Assembly: GCA_026874595.1 (NCBI GenBank) | Contig: CM049318.1 | Span: 2,973,741 to 3,037,740 of the forward strand | Direction: 5' to 3' | DNA: 64,000 bases | DNA from: Sipunculus nudus | Taxonomy: Eukaryota; Annelida; Sipuncula; Golfingiida; Sipunculidae | Shown here: piece by piece, positions 47,395 to 59,033 of the stretch | Numbering within the stretch: position 1 is the first letter of the stretch | Layout of the letters: each line of letters begins with the position of its first letter | Notes under the pieces: model-generated | Told to the model about the DNA's origin: nothing | Seen by the model: the letters and a program-made list of their open reading frames with translations, nothing else | Database searches by the model: none | Made by a program: the position numbers and the translations under genes

Positions 47395-49845
47395 ACCTTT
47401 AGATACAGATATTGCAAAAAGACAGTCACTATAATTAGCTTTGCTTTATGATCAAAATGCCGCCATTTACTAACACTATGCTATACAGGACGAGCGGCAA
47501 TACAAACTAGAAACCAGCTATAAACATGAGAACCGTGGACCTCATGCGGATACAGTTCTTAGATTTTACCTCTCACATTACTGTCCTTGTTCTACGTCGT
47601 ATGTTCTCCTTTTTGATGGTCTAATGCCTCATGTCATCAGATTTCAGGCTTCGCTATGACCAGTCGACCATAATCTGTTATAAACCAAAATACGTTTAAA
47701 GAAATGAGATGAAAGAACACTTGCCCTTCATCTACCATAAATCATTTAAGGAACTATGCCCCATCTTTATCATGAACTACAATAAATGTTGAAAGAATTT
47801 AAATTTAAAAATGACAAACAGGACCGTTTTGATTAGTGTTTGAACCTGTTTGAAATAATTATTTATTTCACGTGATCATTAGCCTGCCCCTGCAGTCTGG
47901 TTTTTGCCGAGTTCGGTGCTACACTACAGTGTTCCCTACGTATTTGTGGTTTTATGTAACTGAGCAATAATGGGGGCAAAACAATAACATCTCTATAAAT
48001 TGATTAAAAAATATGGCGTCAAAGCCGAGATAGGAAAATGTTAAGATCACTTTTATTTGCTATACGTTTCGTCTTTAAATCATCTGCTGAATCATAAAAG
48101 TAATTCAATTTAATGGAAAATTATCTATAAAACATACAGGAAGCAATGGCAATGCATTTGGGAGCTATATCAATTGACAAGTATAATATCAACCCACATG
48201 CTGCTGAAGGGAACATAATTCAGAGCGACGCAATCTATAGAAATGTGTAACAAAAGAGAAATATATTTAATCAAGTTAATCTGGCCTAGCTGACCAATCC
48301 TCGGCAGCAGTCTGCGCGAACAGATAGGGTGATTTGCATATTGCGCATTATGATATCGTTTTCATATATCAATATTATGCTTTAACATTTCTTTGTACCT
48401 CTTTCATTTGAGAGTAATTGATAAGGCTGTTATCATGATAAACATACCTAAAATAGATCACAGTATGAAACCGTTTGCGATGTGAATGTTAGGAAAAGGG
48501 GTGGTCAAATTTATTCTAATAATGGTTCCGTTCTGTCTTTTTTTTTGATAAATGTCGTCGTTCCTGCTTGACGATCATAGTGTGTGTATGGTTAACACAT
48601 ATGGAAAATATACTTCTCTTTACAGGATCTTTGCTGTCTCGTCTCCCTTTTTTTGTTCTTTGAAACGTCATATTCCTAAATTATTCAGTTCTTACATTTC
48701 AGTCCTTAATTCAGTAATCATTGGTAAGGAAAATTACTTCTTCCACTATAAAAAAAACCACTAGCAAACAAATCTCCTGGGTAACCTTGTGTATTTAACT
48801 GCAGCCACGGCTTTTTGCATCTCCATCGACGATCAACATGGCGTTTCAAGCCTCTGCTCCGGTGTGTCCAGCTATGGGGCCTGAGATGCCTTTGATCCTT
48901 TAACATTGATCAAGCGCCAGCTAGTGGTATATATGGTGATGCTCTCCAATTTGTTGGCTTCAATATGGACCCACAAATATTTCAATATATATTTATAGGT
49001 TAGACGCTTTCTGCGTTTTAGTTTACGATAGAAAGTTCTTCATAGAGAATTGTTCTAGTTAGGGGATGTGCCCTGCCCCATCGGGAACGACTGAAACATT
49101 GCTCTGGTACAAAGGAGCGCGTAACCTGTTATAGTTTTATTTCATTCATTATTTTTGATGAGTTTCCGACCTCGTAGGGATGATTTGCGCTTGGATCAAT
49201 AATAAAGTGTGTCCGTCTTCTATGCTTTTTAGAGAAATTATTCATCAGGTCAATAAGGTTAGGTGAAAAGAAATAAGAGAAAGAGCATCTTAACATGGTG
49301 TTCGTGTTTTTTAAGGAAAGACCTTCGGGGAGACTGAGTTTTTAAGTAGCATGCTACCAACATGCAATTTGTTCAGAAAGACGGCTGATGCCGCCATATT
49401 TGACGGGCTATACTAGAACAGGAAACACAAATTTAAAAAGAATATGAATTAATCTAACAAGGCAATGATTGATGCAAAAAAGTGCATTATACCCAAAAAG
49501 AATGCATTTCAAAATATGCAGCGAGAGCCCAGGTAAGAGGAAGCTAAATCATTTTGGTGCTATAAAACATTGCTAATAACGTTGCCTCTTACTGGTGCTA
49601 GGGAAAAGAAGGCTGCCTTTATTTAGTGACGGAGTGGGTTGCTTTTGGGTTAACGTGGTAAAGTAGAGATTGTGTGGTTTTGATACCAAATTCATCGTAT
49701 TGACATTGATATACACAAGATAACACAACGCAGTGGCAAAGCAAGAAATAATATATTAAAATAAAATTACTGAATTCAAAACCACCTACCAGAGTCCGGT
49801 TTGACAGTCTTTAGACGTCTTAAACTGGCAATACTCGACCAGGAC
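47395..49845. other. Non-coding, one Penelope-like tail candidate
   Basis: No gene recognised. The minus strand of 48061-48095 resembles the tail motif discussed for 52.5 and 53.1 kb (cagatgattt, then gacgaaacgtat). Confidence 0.3.
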
Positions 49846-49985
49846 TTGCGGCACAGGACCCCAAATGGCGGCACTGGACCCCACCCGGCGGCACTGAGCC
49901 CTACCTGGTGGCATTGGACCCCACCTGGCGGTACTGGTCCTCGATTGGTGGCACTGGACCAAGACTGACGGTAATTGACCAAACT
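49846..49985. repeat. Minisatellite, seven units of exactly 20 bp
   Basis: Units start at 49846, 49866, 49886, 49906, 49926, 49946 and 49966, with consensus tggcggcactggaccccacc. Units differ from each other by up to several bases, but the period never slips. Confidence 0.9.
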
Positions 49986-50089
49986 GACGCCTTACTGGCT
50001 TTTGGATAATGGCGACTAAATGGCTACTTTAGTACTAAATCGACTCAAATACATACCCGACTACCCAAAAAAACTCTGTCACTGTGCCA

Positions 50090-51313
50090 GCCTTCTTAAA
50101 GAAAGCGTTGAACACTGCCTGCACTGGACATCGGGAATTTCCCTGTAATCACGGTAAAGGAATTTCCAATACTCTGCTCTTAACTTAAATTGTTTGTGTG
50201 CTCCGAATACGAGCCAGAAAACTATAGGGATGAGAAGTGATGTCCTGTTTGACGAGATGTTTATGCTTATTAAACGTATTACTGGTCGTCATCACGTTAC
50301 CTTGACGGAGCACGGAGAAAAACATAAGTAAAGCAGCAGCCCACACATTGGCATGTGAAACGGTTGAAATGTCCAGAAGAGATAACATTCGGCGCAAGAT
50401 ATATGAATCAACAGGTTATTTCCTACAAGGAATATAACCGTTGCATCGACGCAAGCCTTTTGGTACCGACGAAAGCTGAAAATTTTTTTAGGGTTTAAGG
50501 CAAATTAAATACCAGATGCAGATTCCAGATTCGTACATCATACAAATACTAACAGACGGTTGTATACCTTTGTGTTCCAGCTAGACGGTTGTCTACTTTT
50601 GTGTTCTAGCTTATAAGGCCGCGTAACGACAGATTAGATGTGTGCTTGCTGGAACAGGGTTGCAGGCAATGGCTACGTAAAAGGCAATGTATGTGCGTCT
50701 ATTTGTCTGATAACGCGTTTAGTTGAAGCAGCGTATGTGTGTTCCATATGGTGAAATACCTCGTCGTCAAGCGCCCTCGCAGCGCTCCTGAAATACACAC
50801 GATAAACAACCACGCTTCTGTATAGCAGACTGAACACATACGGGGAAAAAACCCGGCTCATGGAGCCTTGAGATTACATAAGCGACCCCGTTCCATTGTC
50901 TGGCATAGTGGCTTGAATACGAAAAGTTGTAAATAGCAGAATACCAGAAAAATATTTCGTAAAGAATCCATGACCACTGCATTCTTAGCACTGCCTTTGT
51001 TTAAAATAAAGACCGCACACCTGTTGTCACTGTGGAAAAATACATTATTATTTGTCCAAAAAGGAGTCCACCTCCGCACTTCAGGTTCAAGGGCCAGGGC
51101 CTCTTTGTAATTTATGCAAAAATAGCTTGCTGCAGGCATGTTGCGTTCCCACTTCATATAAACAAAATCTCCCATGAAAAATGCAACGGCGGTTTCGTGG
51201 CACGCGTCAATGGAGACAGGCACAGCAGGGCGGTTATCAACCATCGAAAATACCATACGAAAATACTGAAAATGAAATTGAAACCGTGAGTAGCCGCAAA
51301 CTCGAGAGTCCAT
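50090..51313 (-). mobile_element. DIRS-type tyrosine-recombinase retrotransposon, degenerate
   Basis: Minus-strand order is RNase H then tyrosine recombinase. RNase H pieces: PVSIDACHETAVAFF (first Asp), INYKEALALEPEVRRW (Glu), VFFHSDNRCAVFILNKGSAK (Asp) and, after a frameshift, SAIYNFSYSSHYARQWNGVA with ISRLHEPG. Recombinase pieces: a core-binding region near 50780-50690 (HTYAASTKRVIRQIDAH), then MLSLLDISTVSHANVWAAAL and FFSVLRQGNVM with the first catalytic Arg, and VQAVFNAFFKKAG near 50110. The C-terminal HxxR and Tyr motifs are not found; a minisatellite follows instead. The reverse transcriptase upstream of RNase H is also missing. Frameshifts make it dead. Confidence 0.7.
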
Positions 51314-51924
51314 GAATTATGTTATTATACGATCATATATTATCAGCATCTATGGAACATTTTTGGAAACGTGAAATAATCTATCATGGTATAAATAATT
51401 TATATCTGATCAGGAAGAGCGAATACAAAACAAAATCCTTGTGTTAGTGAAGTGAAAAAAAACATGTTATCAGTCAACCGCGGTTTAGGCACGATCCATG
51501 ACGTTCTTATTTTCAACAATATAAATACTGGATCGAGTTCGTTGCAGGACTTATATCCTAATGATACTAGACTGCTCTGCATCCAGGTAAACGCATTTTA
51601 AAAATACAAGCTTTATCATGCATGCTCTCATTCAAATGTTTATGTAAATACGTATTTTGAGAAAGGGTAACTAATAAATTCCCTGGTCAAGACGTTTCCT
51701 GGTTATAATGAACTGCCTGTTTGATTATAATTATAGGATCACGACTTGTTGGTGTTTATTAAATGGTGATGACAACATGCATACCATAACATGACAGAAA
51801 GGCTTCTCAATTTCAGGTTTTATCTGCATTGGTCTAGAAATATAATGCGGATCATATCCTGTCGTTCAGGAATAACAGCTTCTAACGAAATTTCACCATT
51901 ATGCCTTTAAGGCACCGGCGGGCT

Positions 51925-51990
51925 TCGCAAATTCACAACATTAAGCTCTGAGGACCGACACCCTAACCACTAGCGTACGTCCTACCACTT
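51925..51990 (-). repeat. tRNA-like relic
   Basis: The minus strand reads acgctagtggttaggg then gtcggtcctcagagc, resembling the first half of a tRNA (A box and anticodon arm). No box B or acceptor pairing follows. It is probably a SINE head remnant. Confidence 0.35.
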
Positions 51991-52103
51991 ATTAAATGTA
52001 TATTTCCAGAAGAAATTGCTGCTTAGATTTCTTAAATAATTCTCAGAAAAATGAAGGTGAAGGTGAGAGAAACAAACAAAATATGTGAATAGTTGAGATA
52101 TGT

Positions 52104-52174
52104 CTGATGGGCCGTTTGTGGAATCGAACCCTCACGGTTCACACAGGAGTCCGGCGTTCCTACCGCTTCGCCAG
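52104..52174 (-). repeat. tRNA-derived relic with intact box B
   Basis: The minus strand has TGGCGAAGCGGTAGG (A-box-like) and GGGTTCGATTCC (box B) at normal spacing. The ends do not form a 7-bp acceptor stem, so it is more likely a SINE head or tRNA pseudogene than a working tRNA. Confidence 0.5.
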
Positions 52175-52227
52175 AAAAGTAAGCTTTTTTAGGCAAGGAA
52201 ATTGAAACGCCTATGTATGTGCAACCT

Positions 52228-52228
<1 letters not shown>

Positions 52229-52289
<61 letters not shown>
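52229..52289. repeat. (AT)n microsatellite
   Basis: About 30 AT units at the left edge of the Penelope-like block. Confidence 0.95.
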
Positions 52290-52291
<2 letters not shown>

Positions 52292-52306
52292 AAACATGTT
52301 GTAAAG

Positions 52307-52400
52307 GGTGTCCAACTTGTAGTAATTTCTTGCTTTGTCAACTTGTACGTTTACCTTTCTACCCTGGATGATGTCAACCATTAGTAGTATTTCATATTTT

Positions 52401-52404
<4 letters not shown>
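52307..52404 (-). repeat. Direct repeat, unit 1, beside a Penelope-like tail
   Basis: Shares agtaatttcttgctttgtca and tacctttctaccctggatg with 52586-52690, offset by about 280 bp. Both units are followed on the plus strand by an (AT)n tract. A repeated segment around the tail is what a pseudo-LTR arrangement would give. Confidence 0.65.

Positions 52405-52450
<46 letters not shown>
52403..52450. repeat. (AT)n microsatellite
   Basis: About 23 AT units between the first direct repeat and the tail sequence. Confidence 0.95.
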
Positions 52451-52454
<4 letters not shown>

Positions 52455-52585
52455 AAGTGGTATAGCCGTGCTAGTCTGTAGTTGAAGCAAAAGTTAAGAT
52501 AAACAGTGACGCCTTTAAGATAGACTAACTAGTTTATTAACACACGAGCTTTCGAAGTACAAAGACTTCTTCGTCAGGTGGTAAG
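52455..52585 (-). ncRNA. Penelope-like element tail with hammerhead-ribozyme-like motif
   Basis: On the minus strand from 52577: CTGACGA, a five-pair stem GAAGT/ACTTC around a six-base loop, then GAAA and a short GC..GT hairpin. This is the CUGANGA-stem II-GAAA core of a hammerhead with a minimal stem III. It is followed by tagtctatctt and the tail ending gactagcacggctatacc, a form I associate with Penelope-like elements, in which hammerhead motifs are known. No reverse transcriptase or GIY-YIG domain is nearby. Self-cleavage cannot be judged from sequence alone. Confidence 0.5.
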
Positions 52586-52683
52586 CGTGTCCATCTTGGA
52601 AGTAATTTCTTGCTTTGTCAATTTTTACGTATACCTTTCTACCCTGGATGTTCTCAATCATTTGTTGTATGTCATATTATGTA

Positions 52684-52690
<7 letters not shown>
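52586..52690 (-). repeat. Direct repeat, unit 2, beside the Penelope-like tail
   Basis: Second copy of the 52307-52404 sequence, directly abutting the hammerhead-like motif and followed by (AT)n. Confidence 0.65.
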
Positions 52691-52731
<41 letters not shown>

Positions 52732-52816
52732 TATATTTGTCAATTAATTCAATCCCTATCTCTGTCTCTATATAATATATATATATATATATACCTATAT
52801 ATATATATATATATAT
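52685..52816. repeat. Two (AT)n tracts with a short spacer
   Basis: AT tracts at about 52685-52731 and 52771-52816, separated by a ctatctctgtctct pyrimidine patch. Confidence 0.9.
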
Positions 52817-53059
52817 TTGTGTTTATGTCTGTTTGTAATTTGTCCCTATGATCTCTCTGATAAGGAAACCAAGAAGTATGGCTTGAATTGCTACTTTGTT
52901 TGTGGCAACTTTTTTGGTTTCTGTTTCTTGGGGAGTTAAACCCAAGGTAAATATATTGAACTGCCCTATATATCTTGTTAAATATAAGAACCATCATAAT
53001 TGCATAATATTCTAGAATTCTTGCAAGGGACATTGATAATCGGTGTTGTTTAATAAAAA

Positions 53060-53120
53060 GAGGATGTTTTAATTTTAGCTTTCCTATGTTTCGGCACGAA
53101 CAATTTATCCATCGTCAAAA
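53060..53120 (-). ncRNA. Second hammerhead-like tail motif
   Basis: The minus strand reads TTTGACGATGG, a loop, then GTGCCGAAACATAGG, resembling (C)UGACGA..GAAA with a weak GG/CC stem. The leading C is a T here. It is followed by an A-rich tail. Weaker than the motif at 52.55 kb. Confidence 0.3.
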
Positions 53121-55059
53121 TTTAGTTTTATTCTTTAAATGCTAAATTACATCAGAAGTGTTTTAAGGCATTATCTTATAAATGTTTAACTCTATTTAGG
53201 ATTTGAAACTTATACATAACGTTTTAGATAGACCAAGTACCGCAATTAAATCTTACTAGACTGCACACACTATTCTACATTCACTCAAACTTGAAAATTA
53301 TTTCCATCTATTGCATAAATAGTAGGATAAGAAATGTAATTCCGCATTTCACAAAATATCACACTTCCAAAACTGAATAAATTGTTTTGCAAATTAAGTA
53401 AGATATGATTTCAAATTATAATCGGGTGACTACAATGTCACTTTTATTAAGGCTCGGGTCGAACTGCGATAGTCAAGATTGTTAATTTATACTCTATAAT
53501 TATAATCTAACGTTTATTTCGTCTATTTTGAACGATCATTAATGAAATGCATGATTGAAAATTGTGGAACAGTTGGAATGTTCAATCACATAATAGCTAT
53601 AACAAGTGTAAAAGAAATTCATATTCTCTATCACCTTAAACTATGAAGCCACGTACAAATCAGTGTTATATATATGGCTATATATATAAGGGTATATGCA
53701 TGGATCACTACTTTTTAGCATTACTCCCTGACGGTGTATGAGAATGGAACTACTTTCAAACAGACAATTGACGTAAAAACCGAATTATCTACATGCACGT
53801 CCCAGCCCACAGGGACATCTCCGAATGCTGATACATTTACGAGTACCCAACGGTAAGAATTCAGGCTATTAATATCATGTTAGATCGGCTTAACTATCAC
53901 TGGTCGGCTCATTAATATTCATGATAGTGCTTGTTTCACTTTCAAAGAGATAACCGACCAATAAGGGTTTACTCAACCTAACATGAACCGCTTTGGTTCT
54001 TATGCTCGATCAGGGCCCTGCATGTCGGGGGCGGTAGTTTCAAACCCTGAAGCTCCGTCCGTGTCAGCTACTGAATAAATGCGGTAACAGAAATCATAAA
54101 AACACTACAGAGAAGGTCGACGATTACCTTGCTTAAGTATTTTATTCTGTAATTCCCGTGGTCCTGATTTATTTGTTACATGTGGCCTATGCCTTTCAGG
54201 GCCGCTTTCTGAGATGCTTCCGTTCGCTTATGAGATGTCTCTTGAGCAACTTTGACACTAAATTTCTGCCAGACCCTGCAAAATAGGAAACGGATGTGAA
54301 AGCATTCTCGGCATGTATCTTATTGTATGCCTTTGCCTTTAAATCGAAGCATCAAAACTAGACGCTTTCCGCAGTACCCAGAGTGATCATATAATTGTTT
54401 TTACTCAATTTCCATAGACTTTTATACAGTGACATGGCTGAGGTGATTACCTTCATCGATTATCTTTTGAAACCCTCGGGATACTATAATATGTTCCAAC
54501 ACTACAGGCCATCTGATTTTCGCAGTATTCTTTTCAATTCGATTTTTCAGCTTTTATTTTGTGTATGCTTTTTTTCACAGGTAGATTTAAAGTCGATTTA
54601 TGATAATTTTAATACACATGAAATAAATTTATATGAGGGATGGTACTGACCTGTCTAGAGAGATCTTCATAATACGTTGGTGTCAGTTTAAGCGGATTTT
54701 TCTGTCTATTCATTAAATGTAGAGCGAAGAGTGTGTTACTTTACAAAAGTGTAAACTAGAAATACCAATGTGACGTCATCTATATTTATCGTCAAATGGA
54801 TGGAGTTTAAGATGGTCAGCTAATTAAGCAACTAATATGCAGCAACACCATTCAACTGTTCAGTCATAATTTTCTTTCTGAATAAAGCATAATTAATCCA
54901 TACATGGGATCATAGTATTATGCTGTTAGATAATCTTCTTAGGTCTATAAAGGTAGGCTTAAGTGTGTTTTTTTTCAACTACTAGAAATTGACCCCCAGT
55001 GAGTATAAATCTCTGCCAATTCAGCTCAGTTTCCCCAAAGCTTGCATTTTTCCTTTCAA
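53121..55059. other. Non-coding, nothing recognised
   Basis: No exon with splice support and no element seen. An open frame at 54395-54649 has no recognisable features. Confidence 0.35.
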
Positions 55060-55260
55060 AATTTGATGATCCATAAAGGGATACGGATCACCCAAAATAT
55101 TAATCGTTTGCTTCTTGTATTGTTGCCGAGCCACCTGAAAGTTTCATCAAATCCGTTTATTATTTATTAATAATATTGCTAACAGACAAACGTTTAAACA
55201 AACATCGGTAAAAACATAATCCACGCCCCTTGACCGAGGTAACAATTACGTATAATTCAG
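55060..55260 (-). repeat. Dispersed invertebrate repeat, single copy here
   Basis: The plus strand contains ctgaaagtttcatcaaatcc, then attgctaacagacaaacgt and a ccttgaccgaggtaacaa end. I recognise this phrase order as a common interspersed repeat of marine invertebrates, but cannot name it. No second copy is in this window. Confidence 0.4.
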
Positions 55261-55500
55261 GGGAACCGGATAGTGAAATGCACCACCCAAAGGACAAATT
55301 CAAACGCAGACCATTAAGCATTAACACCTATTGAAAATAATGGGTTATCCTTAATGATTCCCTCAGCTGAATATCATTGTGTAATATAGATGCTTAAACA
55401 GTGTTAAACACCAAACTATATTTTTAATCACTTGACTACGTATTGTCTACGTTATAGCGCTCACATATTTCCCAGAGGTAGGAGGAAGGTATGACCCAAG

Positions 55501-56893
55501 TATCAAACCAAGAAACGGTTTTCTGAGAAAATCAATGACTTCTCCGCCATCAGCCATGCGATGCGTAAGGTTGTTGGTAACTACGCCCTCTACCGCGAAG
55601 AGCTTTTACCGAAAAACGCTAAGATTCTGAAAGGGTTGTTCTTGAAGCATTATAGGTATTTTTCTCATAGATGCAGCAGAGTTGACATATAATTCGTACA
55701 TTGATTTTTTTAACTGAAAAACATATTTCTGACGAAAATCTTTTTTTGCATGTATGGCATGACGTTTCCCTTATTAAGATCTTGAAGTTACATGCTATGT
55801 ATAATATGTTGCAACTAGCACCCTTTCCGCATATAATTACATATTACATGACATTTCCGTTTTCACAATGTGTTCGCATTTCTCAAGGAACCTTAGCGCA
55901 AATGCACTCATGGCAAAAGGCCGGGTGAAGCGGATAAGAAGTTGCCAGGGTCACGCAAGCCTGTGATTCGGTACATCCAGACAAGTAACCTATGTAACTA
56001 TGTCGTGGTTTGTGGTTATACGATTAACTACCTGAGTGGAGTTTATTTTTATTGCAAATGCAGCCCGCATGAAAATAGACCAAAGGATTGCCGTTATGGC
56101 TGCAAAAATTGGTAATCATGAAAATCACAGGTAAATATGTTTCTCTGATTTTACTGGTGCTGCTTACCTATTAAGAATATGAACAAGAAGAAAGCAGCTA
56201 TTAATCGCCGTAAATATGAAAGATTTAAACTTATTACGGAGTATAGTAAACCTAGTTGGTGCAGGACTGAAGGACGAAGTTTTGACACTTCCCATGGCGC
56301 GAGTTATTTTTAGTTATTGGATATTTGCTTTTTATACGATTATAATGTTCACTGTAGTTGAGATTCAATTGAAACTGAACTAAGTGTGCATTATGGTAGA
56401 AACTATATTATTCAATGAAAACATAAGGGTCCTTTAATATACAGCATCATCAAACGAGCATTTTGATCATTATTCAATAATGTTTTATCACAATAACCCG
56501 AACTCCAAAAGAAATTGCTACTCGTTTCTGAATCTAGTTTGAATACTTTTTTGTCTGGCTCCTGGACACTCAGGATCAGGTTTTATTTTACTATTTATTG
56601 ATAGAATTTAGAATTTAGAATTTTTCTTGTTATGCTAGAAAACAGATAAATTCCCTAAATTACTAAATAATAAAACGAAAAAGTAATTAAGCTGAAGCAA
56701 GTCAGTAGTTTACATTAAGTCCTATTATAAGACAGGCCACACCAGCTGATGCTAAAAGAATGCGGATTTTGATTTCCATTCTAATATAACCGTTAATTTT
56801 CTTTGCTGTATTATATTGAGCGTTTGATAAGATATCAACATGTACATTTTTATTCATTTCAGTGGAAGATACAATCCGACTTTGTTTCCCTAA
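55501..56893 (+). CDS. Candidate spliced gene of unknown function, 3' four exons
   Basis: Exons 55501-55655, 55920-55984, 56064-56130 and 56863-56893 join with consistent phases (2, 1, 2). Donors are TATAG|GTATTT, GACAA|GTAACC and CACAG|GTAAAT; acceptors are GCAAAAG, AAATGCAG and TCATTTCAG. The joined frame of about 105 codons is open to TAA 56891. It reads KRFSEKINDFSAISHAMRKV and ALYREELLPKNAKILKGLF in exon 1, SRKPVIRYIQ in exon 2, MKIDQRIAVMAAKIGN in exon 3 and a GRYNPTLFP end. A polyadenylation signal lies 267 bp after the stop. The product is basic and soluble with no signal peptide, and I do not recognise it. The acceptor before exon 1 (CCCAAG) is poor and an in-frame TGA lies just upstream, so the 5' part is missing or this is a pseudogene. 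Confidence 0.4.
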
Positions 56894-57159
56894 ACTTCCG
56901 AGAAGAAACCAACATCACACTTTGCTCTCTTCAGTCGTAAGCAGCTGCATGCCTGAATCTTACTCCTACGCTTAAAATGAAGTGCTGGTAAAAATGAATG
57001 TTTCGATGTAAAACTGTAGACAAAGACATCAGTTCATATTGTGCAGATGTTAGGATGCACTGTATTCACTAAAATGTTTAATTTAGAATACACAGAATTT
57101 CTAATGTGAAACAACTGTCTATTGTTTTACTTCTTTGTTTGATGTATCTGTGATTTCCC

Positions 57160-57165
57160 AATAAA
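57160..57165 (+). terminator. Polyadenylation signal
   Basis: AATAAA, followed by aagtgtaatc and a TG-rich stretch (tattgttttgttat), at a plausible 3' UTR distance from the stop at 56891. Confidence 0.45.
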
Positions 57166-57169
57166 GAAG

Positions 57170-57815
57170 TGTAATCATTTGAAATATTGTTTTGTTATAA
57201 ATTGCATCGCGGGAAAGAGTTGAAGTGTGAACGTGTGTTGTTACAATTTTACAGTCAGTATTTGTTATTTCGACTGGTGGCAAGTTATCCAAATAATTTT
57301 TGGAAGTCCTTAATCTTTATGTATTTAAGTCATCATTCCTTTTTTTTCTGATACAGATGGTTCGCTTTCAGAGAAAGCTGATTGAAATCTCCCCCTAAAC
57401 ATATTTCTCAGTCCTGGCCAAAAGAACTTGTAAAACTGTTGTGAGGACAGTTTTCATTCCTTTTAGGGACTTCCCGAATTCGGTTTGCATATGATCCCCT
57501 TACAACTTTCCCATTCTGTTCCATTTAACTGGGGTAGCTCTTCATCGATCAAAAAAGGTTTTATGGCGACTCCTAGCCATTTTTAGTATTAACTGTGAAC
57601 AAGCCCTTGAAAAAATGTCGTTGAGCCTTCAGAAGCTTTCTTATTGAACAGATATCGTTAATTCATTATCCAGTAATGACTGTTCATTAATTTAGAGGTT
57701 CCTTTGCTTTTTTCAATTCCCAATAAATATTTGGTATTTTTTCTTTTTGTTCACGATTTAACGTCTAGCAAGGGTCTACACACTTTTGATTTTCTATACA
57801 CTAATTTCAATTTAC
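57170..57815. other. Non-coding, nothing recognised
   Basis: A variant signal ATTAAA on the minus strand (57817-57822), about 30 bp after the stop of the FkbM gene, could serve as its polyadenylation signal. Confidence 0.35.
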
Positions 57816-57849
57816 TTTTAATGAATTTCTCGTTCTCTTTTACCTCTGG

Positions 57850-59033
57850 TTATTGTCTATTCTTAAACAGGCCAGTTCTTTCAAACACCGCGTTCACGCG
57901 ACACCCCTCACCTTCATTTCTCTTTACTGGAGTAAAACCTTTTCCTTTGAGGTACTCTGATATAGTAGATAAACCAACCAAATCATATTCTATAAGGAAA
58001 ACTTTCACAGGTATAGTCCAGTCCATGGTCTTCAGGACTATCATCTCCGAGCCCTCCACATCCAGACTAAAGAAGTCGATGCTGGTGATCCCAGCCTCTC
58101 TCAAGATTTTACCCATAGGCATACAAGGTACTTTGACTATTTTGTTAATTTGTACACGAAAACGTTTTATATGAAATTCAGTTAAGTAAGCAATGTCGCC
58201 GCCTACTCCACTTGGTTTGTTTGTGAAATTCACTGATTTCACACCTTCTGGGCATACAGCGAAGTGTTTTGTAATTGAGTTTGGTCGGTTTCTCTCAAGT
58301 CTTTCAAAGTTGGTTGGATTGCCTTCTATAAGTACGCCGGTCCAACCAAGAGCGTCTTCAAAGAATTTTGTGTTGGTTATCCGTATGCCATCCCATGCTC
58401 CAATTTCAACATATACCCCGTGACATAAAGGTGGGTTCGCGAAATACCGTTCATATATCCAATGGTCCTCGCAACACTGGGCGTAGCACTTGTGTTTTCC
58501 TTGCAATGAGCACTCTGTCAAAATGCATAAAATCCTCATCTTTGACATTGCTTTAATTGATTAAAGTTATTCATACTATTTACACGCAATGTACTTTAGC
58601 ATAATTTTGAGCATTATTTAAGCCTTAAGGTTAACTGCTAATATTATAATTGATTACATATATAAATTGAATAAAAAAGAGTTTATGTTATTTGTCAATA
58701 ATGAACAAGGATTTTCATGTTCCCTTGGATCTTTGTCAAGATCTTGCCTAAAGTTTAAAAAGAAAAAATCGGCAAAACTATTGCAGCATGGGTAAAAGCG
58801 AGGAATCAGGACCCACATGTCTTCAGATGTCACATACTGCAGGTTTACAACGAAAGCATACGTTATATAATGGGTCTAGTTAATAATACATACTGTACGG
58901 AAGTATCTGAAGACATACCTTTCTCTGCTTTGTTCCTCTCGTTTTTGCCCCCAGTGAAGAAATACATCAAACAAATGAAGATCCCCGTAAAGAGAAGCAC
59001 AAGCTTAAAGTGTCTAAGGCCGAATATAACCAT
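57850..59033 (-). CDS. FkbM-family methyltransferase, type II membrane-anchored, two exons (259 aa)
   Basis: Exon 1 is 59033-58919 and exon 2 is 58514-57850, with donor AAAG|GTATGT and acceptor TTTTGACAG, phase 1 on both sides and a 404-bp intron. Exon 1 starts MVIFGLRHFK and gives one signal anchor (about residues 10-28) followed by a basic stem. Exon 2 has CYAQCC (48-53), the SAM loop YVEIGAWDG (73-81), LIEGNP (100-105) and SLDVEG (188-193), the landmark motifs of FkbM methyltransferases, and runs intact to a stop at 57850. The catalytic exon is clearly homologous to that at 35.6 kb, but the anchors share no obvious sequence. The likely place is the Golgi lumen or cell surface; the acceptor is unknown. 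A TATA-like run on the minus strand (about 59143-59153) lies some 110 bp upstream of the ATG. Starting exon 2 at its internal ATG (58548) would leave no anchor and ignores the splice match. Confidence 0.85.

Noticed and set aside
49846-49985. Regularly spaced repeats that might suggest a CRISPR array
   Set aside because: The 20-bp units abut with no spacers and the DNA is eukaryotic. It is a minisatellite.
52104-52174. tRNA gene
   Set aside because: Boxes A and B are present but the ends do not pair as an acceptor stem, so a SINE head or pseudogene is more likely.
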